From Alkalihalobacillus alcalophilus ATCC 27647 = CGMCC 1.3604 (GTDB taxonomy: Bacteria; Bacillota; Bacilli; Bacillales; Bacillaceae_D), in contig NZ_ALPT02000009.1 of the NCBI RefSeq assembly GCF_000292245.2, forward strand, positions 7,805 through 71,804: DNA of 64,000 nucleotides, written 5' to 3'. The position numbers were made by a program, and so were the translations under genes. The notes under the pieces were generated by a model. The model saw only the letters and a list, made by a program, of their open reading frames with translations. It was not told the DNA's origin and ran no database searches. Below, in pieces: positions 46,558-57,273 of the stretch; position 1 is the first letter of the stretch, and the number at the start of each line of letters is the position of its first letter.

Positions 46558-47449
46558 ATTCGTCACTAGAGAAACTAATATGAATATATTGATGAACTGC
46601 ATCTAACTCATATTCAATCAGCTCACCATTAATATAAACCTCAACATTGTTTGAAGCTCCAATATTAATTTCAATTTCATTCTCTTCACTTAAATCAAAC
46701 TCTAGTTCTACATCCTCATTAGATGTATTTGGTTGACCACTATGTAAAATAGTTCTAGAGTCATCCTTAATATCATAGTAAGAAGAGCTACCACTAAAAT
46801 GAAGTTCAACCATTAATTCATCTGTACCTGTAAGCTCATAATAAGCTCTGGTTCCTTGTGTTTCTGTTAAGGTAAGTACTGATTGAGATTCCTCTACGGC
46901 TTCTTCTTCCTCAGTACCTTCTGAATCACCTTCATTATTGTCTTCTGTTTCATTGTCTGCTGCATCTTCTTTATCATCTAGAAAGTCTTCGGCAAACTCA
47001 CTTTCTCCTAAATTATCCTCAGGAGGAATAGGCTCACTGCTAGTCCGATCCAATGACTGCATGACAAGCCATACGAGGGCAGCAATTACGACAATCGTCA
47101 GCAACCCAGCAACGAGTGGAATAAGCGGACTTTTTTTACCGGGTCGACTCGGTTTTACGGACGATTTTGATGAACGCTCGCGACGAGAAGGCAAATTAGT
47201 GACCTCTTTTTGTGGATTCGGTAACTCATTTTTATATTGATCAAATAATTCCTCGGGATCGATTCCAACTGACTCGGCATATGTTTTAACAAACGCCCTT
47301 GCATAAAAAAGACCTGGGAGCGTTTCAAAACGACCTTCTTCAATCGCAACTAAATAGCGTTTTTGAATTTTTGTTGTCGCTTGTAAATCTTCTAATGTAA
47401 TTCCTTTTTCTTCACGAACTGTTTTTAAATGTTGACCAAGCTCTGACAT
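46556..47449 (-). CDS. ymfM: RodZ-like cell-shape protein YmfM
   Basis: 297 aa. N-terminal cytoplasmic HTH (XRE-like) domain LGQHLKTVREEKGITLEDLQ and PGLFYARAFVKTYAESVG (residues 4-70), which binds MreB in known RodZ proteins; a basic stretch (RRERSSKSSVKPSRPGKK); one membrane helix (about residues 112-130); a very acidic linker (about 140-185) and an extracellular beta domain (about 190-297) ending HQYIHISFSSDE. The acid-rich exterior segment would fit an alkaliphile but is not proof. It is 20 bases downstream of ymfK. Confidence 0.9.
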   Translation of the reverse strand: MSELGQHLKTVREEKGITLEDLQATTKIQKRYLVAIEEGRFETLPGLFYARAFVKTYAESVGIDPEELFDQYKNELPNPQKEVTNLPSRRERSSKSSVKPSRPGKKSPLIPLVAGLLTIVVIAALVWLVMQSLDRTSSEPIPPEDNLGESEFAEDFLDDKEDAADNETEDNNEGDSEGTEEEEAVEESQSVLTLTETQGTRAYYELTGTDELMVELHFSGSSSYYDIKDDSRTILHSGQPNTSNEDVELEFDLSEENEIEINIGASNNVEVYINGELIEYELDAVHQYIHISFSSDE

Positions 47450-47469
47450 ACTAACACCTACCTACTACT

Positions 47470-48243
47470 TTAACTTATATCAAAAGACGAAAACCCTGAT
47501 TCAACTGAGTCATATGTAATTTCCTCTGAGTCATCATTCCTTAATTCGATAATACAATCAAAATCCTCTAATTCATATTCAGTTTCGCGCACAAAAATAT
47601 CTGGATGCTCAACGACCTTTACCGCAGGCAATTGCATAATGTCTCTCACAAGCTGACGATGCTTTTCTGTTGCTCTCATCGTTGAAACAATCCCATCAAT
47701 AATAAAAATATGGTCGCTCCCTTGTTCATCATCATTTAAATGAGTTCGAACAGTTTGTCTCAGTAATGTTGAGGAAATAAACGACCAGCGTTTATTAGCA
47801 CAAACACTTGAGGCAACGATCGACTCGGTTTTTCCTACACGAGGCATTCCACGAACACCTACGAGGAAATGACCATCTCTTTTATATAATTCGGCCATAA
47901 AATCAACTAATAACCCTAATTCTGAACGAATAAAGCGAAATATCTTTCTGTCATCTGCGTCACGTTGAATGTATTTGCCATGCCTAATCGCTAATCGATC
48001 ACGTAATCTCGGTTCACGAAACTTCGTAACCGAAATGCTATCGATCGTTTTTAAAATGGCAAGAAATCGTTTGATTTGGTCATCGTCTGAGCTTTTTATT
48101 AGCATTCCCCGATTTTTATCATCAACCCCATTTATGGTGACAATATTAAGTGAAAGCATTCCGAGTAAGGAAGAAATGTCACCAAGTAAGCCTGGACGAT
48201 TTTTTACGATTTGATATTCTAAATACCATTCTTTTAACGTCAT
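47470..48243 (-). CDS. ymfK: YmfK, DUF3388 family protein
   Basis: 257 aa from ATG 48241-48243 (AAAGGTG 8 bases upstream; the longer frame has no such site). It begins with an ACT-like region (EYQIVKNRPGLLGDISSLLG, residues about 7-26), where small-molecule sensing would be expected, and contains VGVRGMPRVGKTES (about 132-145), which resembles a P-loop, and FIIDGIVSTMRATEK. The family is conserved beside ymfM in bacilli but its function is not established. It sits 20 bases upstream of rodZ and is preceded by a 560-base spacer with repeat copy C. Confidence 0.85.
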   Translation of the reverse strand: MTLKEWYLEYQIVKNRPGLLGDISSLLGMLSLNIVTINGVDDKNRGMLIKSSDDDQIKRFLAILKTIDSISVTKFREPRLRDRLAIRHGKYIQRDADDRKIFRFIRSELGLLVDFMAELYKRDGHFLVGVRGMPRVGKTESIVASSVCANKRWSFISSTLLRQTVRTHLNDDEQGSDHIFIIDGIVSTMRATEKHRQLVRDIMQLPAVKVVEHPDIFVRETEYELEDFDCIIELRNDDSEEITYDSVESGFSSFDIS

Positions 48244-48469
48244 ACAAAACACCTTTCTTATCACTAAACACTAGTAACGAGCACTATGTGGATGATTGTC
48301 AATATTAGGCGAACTTAATCTTACTTGTTTATCATAATTGATCTTTCTCATAATTGAAAGGTGTTTATCGGATCATTTTCATAAAAAAGACATTCATCAT
48401 ATTGATTCGATAGATTCCATACATTTTCATAGTTTTTTACATATTTTTTTTGAGAAGCTTTAAGAAAAC

Positions 48470-48680
48470 ATGGCTGTATACTTCCGGGTCACTAAAAATA
48501 GGCTACTCGTTAAAATAGGGGTTCATAAATTAGTTGTACTCCGCCAGCTCCATACCCTACGCGTTCCGCGGGTGAACCGGGAGCCTCCTCGCTCCGCTGT
48601 GGGGTCTCCCGTGTTTCACTTTTCCCGCAGGAGTCTCCGGGTATTGCGCTGGCTCCGTTTTGGATCATCAAAAAACGTTT
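48470..48680 (+). repeat. Dispersed structured repeat, copy C
   Basis: Core stem CCAGC-TCC-ATACCC (48544-48557) pairs with GGGTAT-TGC-GCTGG (48639-48652). Middle arms GCGGGTGAA and TTCAC..CCCGC pair, and the inner stem CGGGAG/CTCCCG encloses GCCTCCTC and GGGGTCTC. The upstream flank (CACTAAAAATAGGCTACTCG) and downstream flank (GATCATCAAAAAA) resemble those of copy D, so C and D form one subfamily. No gene is credible in 48244-48786 outside this repeat. Confidence 0.85.
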
Positions 48681-48786
48681 GATGCTATGATTGACACTCT
48701 AATAAATAATCTGATTTCCTAGGGGGCTTTCTCGCCACAGTTAAACTTGAGACTTCTTCAACAACCTTGTATACCTCCGGGATGTG

Positions 48787-48818
48787 AAACAAAAGGACTT
48801 CGCTTTTGCGAAGTCCTT
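48787..48818 (-). terminator. Terminator after ymfJ
   Basis: AAGGACTTCGC (48793-48803) and GCGAAGTCCTT (48808-48818) pair perfectly around TTTT; TTTTGTTTC follows on the minus strand. Confidence 0.85.
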
Positions 48819-48824
48819 CGTTTA

Positions 48825-49076
48825 TTAATGATCGTGTTGCACGAGTTTAACCATCATATTCGCAATGGCATGCTGCTCACTTTCATCTGCCACTTTCCAC
48901 AATTCAGCTAACACTCGCTCTTGTTCGTTTTTCGGTTCAACTTGCGCCGCCAAATACTCACCAACTTGATAAGCAACATCACTGATAACATTATGGTTCA
49001 TTCCTTCGCTCTCAGCTTGATGAAGACGCTCACCTAGGAAGTCTTTCCACTGATCCCAATTATCGAGTACAGACAT
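48825..49076 (-). CDS. ymfJ: YmfJ, DUF3243 family protein
   Basis: 83 aa, helical, same size as B. subtilis YmfJ (85). It begins MSVLDNWDQWKDFLGERL and ends AIANMMVKLVQHDH. ATG 49074-49076 follows GGAGGGGT. No function is established for the family. It lies 79 bases after ymfI and has its own terminator. Confidence 0.88.
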   Translation of the reverse strand: MSVLDNWDQWKDFLGERLHQAESEGMNHNVISDVAYQVGEYLAAQVEPKNEQERVLAELWKVADESEQHAIANMMVKLVQHDH

Positions 49077-49155
49077 GTAAACCCCTCCTTCAAAAATGTA
49101 ATGCTTCGATTTATATCATTCCTCGATTCCGCCCATAATATGCATAGAATTTTTT

Positions 49156-49887
49156 TTAACAATACCAAGCACCGTTTACAGAAATAATTTGACCATTCAT
49201 ATAGGAGGTTTTTTTGGATAGTAAAAAAGAAACGAGCTCAGCCACCTCTTCTGGTTGTCCCAATCGACCTGCTGGGATCTCCTCAATTAAAGCTTTTTTT
49301 TCTTCATCCTCATAACGGTCAAGCATTTCGGTGGCAATCGCTCCCGGTGCAATCGCATTAACTTGAATATTACTCAGAGCCACCTCTTTCGCTAATGCTT
49401 TAACAAAACTATTAACTCCTCCTTTAGCAGCAGAATAAATCACTTCACAGGAGGCTCCAGTTAATCCCCAAATTGAAGAAATAAAGACAATTTGTCCTGA
49501 CCGTTCTCGAATCATTGCAGGTAAAAGAGTGCGAGTTATTTTTATTGGGTTATGTAAATGAATATTCATGATTTTTGTTAACTCATCATCGCTCGTATCT
49601 GAAAATAGCTGAATGGAATCAATTCCAGCATTATGAATGACGGCATCGACTTGACCGGTTATTTGACGCAATAGCTCACTTGCCCCATTATGCTCGCATA
49701 AATTTGCTTTCACTAAGACAACCTCTGCCCCTAATGCCTCACATTGCTCTTTTAACAAATGAATCGCTTTTTCATTACGATAATAATGCAAAAAGAGGGT
49801 ACGCCTAGGAGTGGCAAGCGATTTTGCAATCGCTTGACCAATCCCTCCAGACGCCCCTGTTAAAAGCACTTGTTCTTTTTTACTCAT
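49156..49887 (-). CDS. ymfI: Short-chain dehydrogenase YmfI (probable EF-P 5-aminopentanone reductase)
   Basis: SDR reductase, 243 aa. Cofactor motif TGASGGIGQAIAKS (residues 10-23), NAG in VIHNAGIDS (about 85-93), catalytic Ser in FISSIWG and YxxxK in YSAAKGG (about 150-156). In B. subtilis YmfI reduces the 5-aminopentanone group on elongation factor P, needed for swarming. It overlaps ymfH by 8 bases, so it is translated with it. Confidence 0.93.
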   Translation of the reverse strand: MSKKEQVLLTGASGGIGQAIAKSLATPRRTLFLHYYRNEKAIHLLKEQCEALGAEVVLVKANLCEHNGASELLRQITGQVDAVIHNAGIDSIQLFSDTSDDELTKIMNIHLHNPIKITRTLLPAMIRERSGQIVFISSIWGLTGASCEVIYSAAKGGVNSFVKALAKEVALSNIQVNAIAPGAIATEMLDRYEDEEKKALIEEIPAGRLGQPEEVAELVSFLLSKKTSYMNGQIISVNGAWYC

Positions 49888-51175
49888 GATAACCCTCTGC
49901 CTTCACTTGACAGATTGTATAACAATCAAAATCAAAATGGTCCTTCATAATCGTCTCTAAATCCGCTTTATCTAAGCTTTCAAGTACGGGGACGATGTCA
50001 AACAAATTCATCTCATTAAATTCATAACGAGTAAACTGATTGGCAATATATTCAGGTGAATTTAACGAACGTAAAAAGGAGCCTATTTTTTTCTTAATCG
50101 CTCGTTTCACCACTTCTTCAGATAGTTGTTTTTCTTTAAATTGAGTAATTTGTTCTTCTAATTTCGCCGCTAATTTATCAGGGTGTTTTGTATCTCCCCC
50201 GATAATCGTAAAACCGAACCCTTTTTCGGCTGAATAATCAAAAGAGAACGTATCATCAATTAAACCTTGTTCATAAAGCTCTTGATAGTTATTTGAGCTT
50301 TGACCAAACATTAAATCGAGTAAAATATTAAGGGACAACTCATGCTTTAACAATTCATTCCCTTGTTTATTCGGATTTTTATCCTTAAAACCAACTAATA
50401 GCTTTGGTGTTTGTACAGGCATCGTAATGACATTCTTTTTCTTAGCCACACCAGATCCCTCGGTTGGATAAAACCGCTCTATTTGTTCTGGTTCGGCAAA
50501 TGTTTTTTTCGCTTGATTATCCTTTACTTGTTTGATAATCGCCTCTGGCTTAACAGGTCCGACTACAAAAAGCAACATATTATTCGGATGATAAAACGTA
50601 TGGTAGCACGTATATAGCATTTCCTTCGTTATTTTGCCAATCGATTCAGCAGTCCCAGCAATATCAATTTTTACAGGATGATCTTCATACATATTTTCAA
50701 TAACACCAAAATAGGCACGCCAATCAGGATTATCATCATACATCGTAATTTCCTGCTCGATAATTCCTTTTTCTTTCTCAACACTTTGATCGGTAAAATA
50801 AGGATGTTGGACAAAATCAACTAATGTTTCAAGATTTTTCTCAATATTAGATGTACTAGAAAATAAATAAGCAGTCCTCGTAAAGCTCGTAAATGCGTTC
50901 GCTGAAGCTCCCTGTTTACTAAAATCTTGGAATACATCGCCATTTTCATCTTCGAACATTTTATGCTCAAGGAAGTGGGCGATGCCATCAGGAACACGAA
51001 TCGCTTCTTGCTCATTTAACGGCTTAAATTCATTATCAATCGAACCATATTTGGTTGTAAATGTCGCAAATGTTTTATTGATTCCTTCTTTTGGCAGGAC
51101 ATAAACATCTAATCCATTACTTAACTGTTCATAATAAAGCGTCTCATTTAATTGTGAAAACGTAATTGGTTTCAT
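49880..51175 (-). CDS. ymfH: M16-family metallopeptidase YmfH
   Basis: 431 aa. The inverted zinc motif HFLEH (about residues 67-71) is intact, with the distal Glu expected about 75 residues later in EKEKGIIEQEITMYDDN. Pitrilysin-like two-domain fold. It is encoded 3 bases after ymfF, whose product lacks the motif; the two probably form an active/inactive pair. The ymfH/ymfF locus has been linked to processing of small secreted peptides in bacilli, but substrates here are unknown. Confidence 0.92.
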   Translation of the reverse strand: MKPITFSQLNETLYYEQLSNGLDVYVLPKEGINKTFATFTTKYGSIDNEFKPLNEQEAIRVPDGIAHFLEHKMFEDENGDVFQDFSKQGASANAFTSFTRTAYLFSSTSNIEKNLETLVDFVQHPYFTDQSVEKEKGIIEQEITMYDDNPDWRAYFGVIENMYEDHPVKIDIAGTAESIGKITKEMLYTCYHTFYHPNNMLLFVVGPVKPEAIIKQVKDNQAKKTFAEPEQIERFYPTEGSGVAKKKNVITMPVQTPKLLVGFKDKNPNKQGNELLKHELSLNILLDLMFGQSSNNYQELYEQGLIDDTFSFDYSAEKGFGFTIIGGDTKHPDKLAAKLEEQITQFKEKQLSEEVVKRAIKKKIGSFLRSLNSPEYIANQFTRYEFNEMNLFDIVPVLESLDKADLETIMKDHFDFDCYTICQVKAEGYHE

Positions 51176-51178
51176 CGC

Positions 51179-52456
51179 TTATACCCCCTTACCTTTTAAG
51201 AAGTAAATCGTATCGAGTTCAATTTTTTGTGCCGCTTGCACGATTTCGTCCTTTGTCACATTTTGAATTTGTTCAATCCACTGTTCGATCGTACGTTGAT
51301 GACCACTCACTACTTGATGATAAGCTAACTCCACAAAGCCTCTAGCGACATCAACTGATTCAAGAAGTTGATTAATGAGCATCGCTTTTGTTTGTTCAAT
51401 CTCCGCTTCGGTAAAGTCGCCCTTTTTCATAGCATCCATTTGCTCTTTAATGATTTCCACTGCACGGTCATATTTGCCAAATTCAATCCCTGACATGACC
51501 ATAATCAATCCTTTATGGCTTTCAAACCGAGAAGCAGCATAATAAGCAAGGCTTTCTTTTTCACGAACATTTATAAATAACTTCGAATGAGAAAACCCGC
51601 CGAACAAACCGTTACATACTTGCATTGCAACATAATCGGGATCAGCAAAAGTCGTATTCGCACGGAAACCAATATGGAGCTTGCCTTGTTTGACATCCTG
51701 CTCATCAAATACTTTCTTTTCTTTAATCTCGTTTGGTTCAGAGCTCGGAAGTTCTTTTACATTGTTAGCTAATTGAATACCAGAGAACGTTTCGGTTAAT
51801 GTTTCTTTTAATTCAGTCTCGTGAAAATCACCGACAACATATAAATCAAAACGATTAGTCTCAAGTATGTTTTGATAATACGTATATAGCTCACTAGCTG
51901 TTATCGCTTGCACTTGTTCCTTTGTCCCAAACGATGTTAAGGCATAACGTTCCCCTTTAAACATTTCTTCCGTAATCCGGACATTCGCATAACGCATTTT
52001 ATCGTCAAACACAGATTCAATTCGTTGAACAAGAGAACGCTTTTCACTTTCAACTATTTCTTTTTTAAAAGCCTCCCCATCCACAAGTGGCTCAAAAATG
52101 ATTTCCTTTAATAATTCAATCCCTTCTTTGAGAAGTGATGTTTTTTCACTTAAAAACTTTTCATTGGCCACATCCAATCTAAAGGAAATGACATGATCTT
52201 CCCCTTTTTTCTGAACATCGGTTGCGAGCATCGCCCCATATAAATCATCTAATCGTTGACGAAACTTCGCTCGTTCAGATGTTTTAGCTGTAGCACTTTG
52301 AAGCACATGTGGCAGTAAAGCTCGATAAGCGACCGTCTCTTCTTCTAAAGGTGCTTTTAACATCATCACAAAGCTATACGTTTTAAATTTAGCTGTTTTT
52401 ACAAGATGGGCATTAATCGAATCTAATGAGTGTACGGTTTCATTGAGTTCTTTCAT
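51179..52456 (-). CDS. ymfF: M16-family peptidase-like protein YmfF, zinc motif lost
   Basis: 425 aa with the M16 fold (LYVVGDFHETELKETL, FGGFSHSKLFINVREKESLAYYA by position 290-312). Where HxxEH should stand it reads LPHVLQSATAKT (about residues 48-59), so it has no catalytic zinc site. First of ymfF-ymfH-ymfI, 3 bases from ymfH. A role as the non-catalytic partner of YmfH is inferred. Confidence 0.92.
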   Translation of the reverse strand: MKELNETVHSLDSINAHLVKTAKFKTYSFVMMLKAPLEEETVAYRALLPHVLQSATAKTSERAKFRQRLDDLYGAMLATDVQKKGEDHVISFRLDVANEKFLSEKTSLLKEGIELLKEIIFEPLVDGEAFKKEIVESEKRSLVQRIESVFDDKMRYANVRITEEMFKGERYALTSFGTKEQVQAITASELYTYYQNILETNRFDLYVVGDFHETELKETLTETFSGIQLANNVKELPSSEPNEIKEKKVFDEQDVKQGKLHIGFRANTTFADPDYVAMQVCNGLFGGFSHSKLFINVREKESLAYYAASRFESHKGLIMVMSGIEFGKYDRAVEIIKEQMDAMKKGDFTEAEIEQTKAMLINQLLESVDVARGFVELAYHQVVSGHQRTIEQWIEQIQNVTKDEIVQAAQKIELDTIYFLKGKGV

Positions 52457-52493
52457 CTAGTCTAAAACTCCTTTTTTGATCATTTTGATTAGG

Positions 52494-53228
52494 TTATGCT
52501 TTAATCCGTTTTCTTAACACGTGGAACTTAAATTTATCGGCTCTAAAATAATTTAATGAATAAAGAAGTGGTTCATCCTGCTCGTTATAATGGATTTGTT
52601 TAAGCAATAATAGCGATGTCTCCGGATCACATTCAAGAATCTCAGATACTTTTTCATGATAACCAAGCGGCTCAATATAGGTGACTGCATAAGATATTCC
52701 TTGTCCAGATTCATCCAAAAAAGAAAAAAAGGACTTAATTTCATGAATTGAAAAGTCTTGTACTAATTCATGTGGGATTTTATCCAAACAATAAACAATT
52801 GGGACTTGATTTGCTGTTCGAACCCGTTCGATTTCAAGAATTTTATCCGTTTCAATTGGATTGAACCTTTTTTTATCCTCTTCAGTCGCTTCTTTAATCG
52901 CTGATGAAAGAAAGATCGTACCCGGCTCCATATCGGCTTGGGCAATCATTTCCGTTACACTATGAAGCTCCTCTATCCCTGCCGAAAATAGTGGCTTTGT
53001 ATGAACAAAAGTACCCACCCCATGACGACGGATGACGACCCCTTCCTCTTCCAATAACCTTAAAGCTTCTCTAAGAGTTGCTCGACTAATCCCTAATTGT
53101 TTAGACAAATCAAACTCGGACGGCAGCTTTTGTCCTTCTTGATACACTTTATTTTCAATATCCTGTTTTATTCGATCAATCACTTGTAAATATAATGGTC
53201 GCTGATCCGCTTTTATCACATGTTCCAC
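52494..53228 (-). CDS. ymfC: GntR/HutC-family transcriptional regulator YmfC
   Basis: 244 aa. N-terminal winged helix with [27 protein letters not shown] (residues about 38-64) and C-terminal UTRA effector domain (about 90-240). ATG 53226-53228 follows GGAGTG. It stands between spoIIIE and ymfF as in B. subtilis. Its effector is unknown; UTRA domains bind small molecules such as sugar phosphates. Regulation of ymfF-ymfH is plausible by position only. Confidence 0.92.
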   Translation of the reverse strand: MEHVIKADQRPLYLQVIDRIKQDIENKVYQEGQKLPSEFDLSKQLGISRATLREALRLLEEEGVVIRRHGVGTFVHTKPLFSAGIEELHSVTEMIAQADMEPGTIFLSSAIKEATEEDKKRFNPIETDKILEIERVRTANQVPIVYCLDKIPHELVQDFSIHEIKSFFSFLDESGQGISYAVTYIEPLGYHEKVSEILECDPETSLLLLKQIHYNEQDEPLLYSLNYFRADKFKFHVLRKRIKA

Positions 53229-53363
53229 TCCTTCAACTTTCTACTTCTCTCCATGAGGCCAAAAGAGATAACCGAACTCGATGCTCACTTTCTGTTATAG
53301 AGCTTCCTCCGCTCAGATTTTGCATCGTTCGCATTCTCGGTTAAACACTTTTGTTTTATCTTT

Positions 53364-55727
53364 TTACGAAGATTGTTCTTCATCATTTTTTTTAGCCACT
53401 AAAACCTCTCGTGGTTTACTGCCCTCATAAGGACCAACTACGCCTCGTTCTTCCATTTGATCAATGATACGAGCTGCTCTCGCATAACCAACCCGAAAAC
53501 GACGCTGAATCATCGACACGGAAGCTGTATTCATCTCTGTCACTAATTCAACTGCATCTTCATACAAATCATCTGTCTCTTCGTGATTCGTTGTCTGCAC
53601 CTCTTCTGATGGGGTCATTTCTTCTATGTATTGTGCTTTTTGTTGCGAAATAACGTAAGAGACGACGCCTTCAACCTCATCATCTGATAAAAATGCTCCT
53701 TGTACGCGCGTTGGTTTTGTTGCACCAACCGGTAAATAAAGCATATCGCCACGACCTAAAAGTTTTTCGGCTCCCGCTGAATCAATAATCGTTCGCGAAT
53801 CGACTTGAGAAGAAACACCAAAAGCAATTCGAGAAGGAATATTCGCCTTAATAACCCCAGTTATGACGTCAACAGAAGGTCTTTGTGTCGCAATGATCAT
53901 ATGAATGCCTGACGCTCTCGCCATTTGGGCAAGCCTCGCAATTGAATCCTCCACATCGCCACTTGCGACCATCATTAAATCAGCTAACTCATCAACAATG
54001 ACGACAATATATGGAAGGAACGGCTGTTTCGCCTGTTGTCCTTCATTCGCACGTCTTATATATTCATTATACCCTTCAATATTTCTTGTACCCGAATTTG
54101 AAAATAAATCATAACGGCGTTCCATTTCGGCCACAACCTTTTTTAAAGCTTGTGACGCTTTTTTCGGTTCAGTCACAACAGGGGTCAATAAATGAGGAAT
54201 TCCATTGTACATATTTAACTCAACCATTTTAGGATCAATCATCATCAATTTCACTTCATGAGGTTTCGCTTTTAATAAAATACTCGTAATAATCCCATTA
54301 ATACAAACACTTTTCCCACTTCCCGTTGCACCTGCTACAAGAAGGTGAGGCATTTTATTTAATGGAGCTAATACTGGTTCACCTGAAATATCACGACCTA
54401 AAGCAACAGATAATACATTCGTATCCTCTTTTGACTTATCAGAGTCTAGAACCTCTCTTAACGTTACAATGGCCACCTCTTGATTTGGCACCTCGATCCC
54501 AATCGCAGACTTCCCAGGAATGGGTGCCTCAATCCGAATATCTTTTGCCGCCAATGCTAGCGCTAAGTCATCAACAAGATTAACAATTTTACTTACCTTC
54601 ACACCTACACTTGGATTCACTTCATATTTAGTTACAGAAGGCCCTAAATGCACTTTCATTATTTTCGCTTTGACACCAAAACTCTCCAGTGTCTGTTCAA
54701 GTTTTCTCGCATTAGACGTTAAACGCTGGCGATCACTACTTTGATTCGCTAATGTTGGTGATTGTAATAAATCAAAGGAAGGTAGTTGATAATCTATATT
54801 TTCCTCAATCGCTGTTGTCATGAGTGCCACCTCAGGCTGCTCCTCTGTTTCGTGATGCTCTGACTCCTCATGCTTGTCCTGATTTTTCTCAGCTTGTTTC
54901 GTTTTTAATTCAGCTTGCTCTTTTGCTTCAACCGATTTAGAATAGGCTCTTTCTGCAAAGTCCACAATTTCAGGCTCTGGTGATTCATCTAGTTCTGATG
55001 TCTGTTTTAACTCATCCTTCATTTTAGCTTTTTTATCTGCTTTTTTCTTACGTTGATTTTCACGTTCTTCAGCAAGCTTTTCCTTCGTTTGTTCCTTCCA
55101 TAGTTTTCCGTCCCTAATAAAGTTATTAAAGCTATCTGTTAAATACACATAACTCTTTCGGAAACCTGAAGCAGCAAACTCTGTAAACGATTTACCTGTA
55201 ATTAAAATTAAACCAACAATAAACAAAATAAAACAGAGAAAATAAGAACCACTTTCCGCAAATAAAAAATGACTGACAGCAAAAACGATTGAACCGATCA
55301 TTCCCCCACCTAAATCTCCACTCGCAGGTGCTTCTCCCCTTATCTCCATTGAATAAAGTCGAAACGTATTGCGAATAACGGATTGATCAGTAAACCCTTC
55401 ACGATAACCTAAATTTCGAAATAAACCAATATGACTGAATAATGCAAACGACGTCATCATAACATAAATACCGGCCATTCTTCTCGACCAAAATGTCGGC
55501 ATTTCTCGTTTAAAAATCACATATAGTGCGAGGACCAGTAGCCCTGCCGCTAATAAAATAAACCATTCCCCTAAAAAAAAGCGGAATAAACTAACAAATG
55601 TTTCCCCAACCGATCCTAAGCGAGCTAGTGTAACAACGGCAATCACTAACAAACCTAAACCGATTAGCTCATACGTAAGCTGGGATTTCCATTGTGTTTT
55701 TTCTTTTTTTTCTTTTTGCCAAAGCAC
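53364..55727 (-). CDS. spoIIIE: DNA translocase SpoIIIE/FtsK
   Basis: Pumps the chromosome into the forespore. 787 aa (B. subtilis SpoIIIE 789). Four membrane helices in residues 18-185; a charged linker about 205-330; RecA-like motor with Walker [18 protein letters not shown] (about 455-471) and Walker [15 protein letters not shown] (about 555-568); C-terminal gamma winged helix (about 715-775) that reads SRS sequences. Start is GTG 55725-55727 beside AAGGGTGA. It lies after ylzJ/tepA as in B. subtilis. Confidence 0.96.
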   Translation of the reverse strand: MLWQKEKKEKTQWKSQLTYELIGLGLLVIAVVTLARLGSVGETFVSLFRFFLGEWFILLAAGLLVLALYVIFKREMPTFWSRRMAGIYVMMTSFALFSHIGLFRNLGYREGFTDQSVIRNTFRLYSMEIRGEAPASGDLGGGMIGSIVFAVSHFLFAESGSYFLCFILFIVGLILITGKSFTEFAASGFRKSYVYLTDSFNNFIRDGKLWKEQTKEKLAEERENQRKKKADKKAKMKDELKQTSELDESPEPEIVDFAERAYSKSVEAKEQAELKTKQAEKNQDKHEESEHHETEEQPEVALMTTAIEENIDYQLPSFDLLQSPTLANQSSDRQRLTSNARKLEQTLESFGVKAKIMKVHLGPSVTKYEVNPSVGVKVSKIVNLVDDLALALAAKDIRIEAPIPGKSAIGIEVPNQEVAIVTLREVLDSDKSKEDTNVLSVALGRDISGEPVLAPLNKMPHLLVAGATGSGKSVCINGIITSILLKAKPHEVKLMMIDPKMVELNMYNGIPHLLTPVVTEPKKASQALKKVVAEMERRYDLFSNSGTRNIEGYNEYIRRANEGQQAKQPFLPYIVVIVDELADLMMVASGDVEDSIARLAQMARASGIHMIIATQRPSVDVITGVIKANIPSRIAFGVSSQVDSRTIIDSAGAEKLLGRGDMLYLPVGATKPTRVQGAFLSDDEVEGVVSYVISQQKAQYIEEMTPSEEVQTTNHEETDDLYEDAVELVTEMNTASVSMIQRRFRVGYARAARIIDQMEERGVVGPYEGSKPREVLVAKKNDEEQSS

Positions 55728-55760
55728 TCACCCTTAATCATCTAAATGTTCCCAATACTA

Positions 55761-55787
55761 AGAAGCAGCCAAAGACTGGCTGCTTTT
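55761..55787 (-). terminator. Hairpin between ylzJ and spoIIIE
   Basis: AAGCAGCC (55763-55770) and GGCTGCTT (55778-55785) form a perfect stem. The thymine tail is better on the plus strand (TTTTAC) than on the minus strand (CTTCTTAG), so its direction is uncertain, though only minus-strand genes border it. Confidence 0.5.
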
Positions 55788-55852
55788 ACTAATCATTCAT
55801 TATTATATCATACCCGATGCTTTTTCATGAATAAATATCGAAGGGAATGAAA

Positions 55853-56071
55853 CTATTGTGGCATCGCCTGAATGACCGTTCCTGGAGTGTATTGCTCATT
55901 TAAATAAGCCATTGGATTTGAACAAACTAAGCGAATAACTTTGTAATCAGAGCCATTGATTTGTTGCACGACTAAATGGCCATCTTCAATCGGAACCGTT
56001 ACATAATTAGAATATATTTGTTCGTCTTCAGGGAAAACCATTTCGTTTGGCATCATCGTATATAAAATCAT
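55853..56071 (-). CDS. ylzJ: YlzJ-like small protein
   Basis: 72 aa, the usual size of YlzJ. It starts [18 protein letters not shown], and its ATG overlaps the tepA stop by four bases. Conserved with tepA in bacilli; no function is established and no domain is recognised. Confidence 0.85.
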   Translation of the reverse strand: MILYTMMPNEMVFPEDEQIYSNYVTVPIEDGHLVVQQINGSDYKVIRLVCSNPMAYLNEQYTPGTVIQAMPQ

Positions 56072-56811
56072 TGGACAAAATCTCCTTGGTTCTTTTTCTC
56101 ATCAATGAGCGTATTTAATTTCACTAAAGCCTGCCCTATTCCACCAACTTCATTGATTAAACCATATTCTACTGCATCCGTTCCCACCACATTCGTTCCA
56201 ATATCTCGTGTTAAATTTCCTTTACTAAACATAAGTTCTTTAAATTTATCCTCGCTAATTTCCGAGTGCTTAGTTACAAAATTGATGACCCTTTCTTGCA
56301 TTTTATCGAGATATTCAAATGTTTGTGGAACGCCAATCACTAGCCCTGTTAAACGAACAGGATGAATCGTCATCGTTGCCGTTTCGGCAATTAATGAATA
56401 ATTAGAGGCAACGGCAATCGGTACACCTATCGAATGACCCCCACCTAACACGAGTGTCACAGAAGGTTTTGACATCGAGGCAATCATTTCAGAAATAGCG
56501 AGTCCCGCTTCGACATCACCACCAACTGTATTTAGAATAATTAACAGACCTTCTATTTTCGGATTTTGCTCAACCGCTACAAGCTGCGGAATTAAATGTT
56601 CATATTTAGTCGTTTTATTTTGCGGTGGCAGTTGCATATGCCCTTCAATCTGACCGACAACTGTCATACAATGGATATTCGAATTTTCCATTTGTACGAC
56701 ATTTGTCTGTCCTAACTCTTGAATCTTATCTAAAATCCCCCCAGATTTCTCTTCTTTTTTAGGCTCTGTTGGTGGTGGTGGTTGTTCTTGGTTAGAGGCA
56801 TAATGATCCAT
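56068..56811 (-). CDS. tepA: TepA/YmfB, Clp-protease-like protein
   Basis: ClpP-fold protein, 247 aa. The catalytic serine region is [14 protein letters not shown] (about residues 152-165); the oxyanion region [13 protein letters not shown] precedes it. The first 40 residues are disordered and proline-rich ([18 protein letters not shown]). In B. subtilis TepA was described as a translocation-enhancing protein and is also linked to degradation of small acid-soluble proteins in spore outgrowth. Partly coupled to ylzJ. Confidence 0.9.
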   Translation of the reverse strand: MDHYASNQEQPPPPTEPKKEEKSGGILDKIQELGQTNVVQMENSNIHCMTVVGQIEGHMQLPPQNKTTKYEHLIPQLVAVEQNPKIEGLLIILNTVGGDVEAGLAISEMIASMSKPSVTLVLGGGHSIGVPIAVASNYSLIAETATMTIHPVRLTGLVIGVPQTFEYLDKMQERVINFVTKHSEISEDKFKELMFSKGNLTRDIGTNVVGTDAVEYGLINEVGGIGQALVKLNTLIDEKKNQGDFVQ

Positions 56812-56930
56812 GACAATAACGTCCTCCTTCTTTTCTGGATGCTTTTAGTATGAGCGCTTCATAGTCAAATATTCCTTAGCACACAAGAAGTGGGATACAG
56901 CTAACAGGGATCTCCTAAAAAAGGATGAGT

Positions 56931-57207
56931 GGATACATGTTTTGGCTGGTTGCAGACCTTTATTTGGGTGCCATACTCATTTGGATACATGTTTTGGCTG
57001 GTTGCTGACCATTATTTGGGTGCCATACTCATTTGGGTACATGTTTTGGCTGGTTGCTGACCATTATTTGGGTGCCATACTCATTTGGATACATGTTTTG
57101 GCTGGCTGCTGACCATTATTTGGGTGCCATATTCATTTGGGTACATGTTTTGGCTGGCTGCTGACCATTATTTGGGTGCCATACTCATTTGGGTACATGT
57201 TTTGGCC
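56931..57207. repeat. 52-bp tandem repeat, five copies plus a partial sixth
   Basis: Unit starts at 56931, 56983, 57035, 57087, 57139 and 57191. Each unit has GGRTACATGTTTTGGCTGG, then YTGCTGACCATTATTTGGG, then TGCCATACTCATTT. Units differ at a few positions only (first unit most divergent), pointing to recent expansion. 52 is not a multiple of three, so the array is not coding. It fills the 56812-57273 spacer between tepA and the rnjB terminator; no other feature is seen there. Confidence 0.95.
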
Positions 57208-57273
57208 TTTCCTAATCGAATAAGTGGGTTCCGTTTCGAGCGGTATCCACTTACTCGGTCTATCTAAACCAAC

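Noticed and set aside
48470..48682. 70-codon plus-strand frame over repeat copy C
   Set aside because: The same translated pattern appears over copy D only because the DNA repeats; the frame is not kept in copies A and B and no start signal is present.
56931..57207. CRISPR array
   Set aside because: Whole units repeat without unique spacers, and no cas genes are present.
57085..57267. 60-codon frame within the 52-bp array
   Set aside because: Period 52 changes frame at each unit, so the apparent protein repeat is an artefact.
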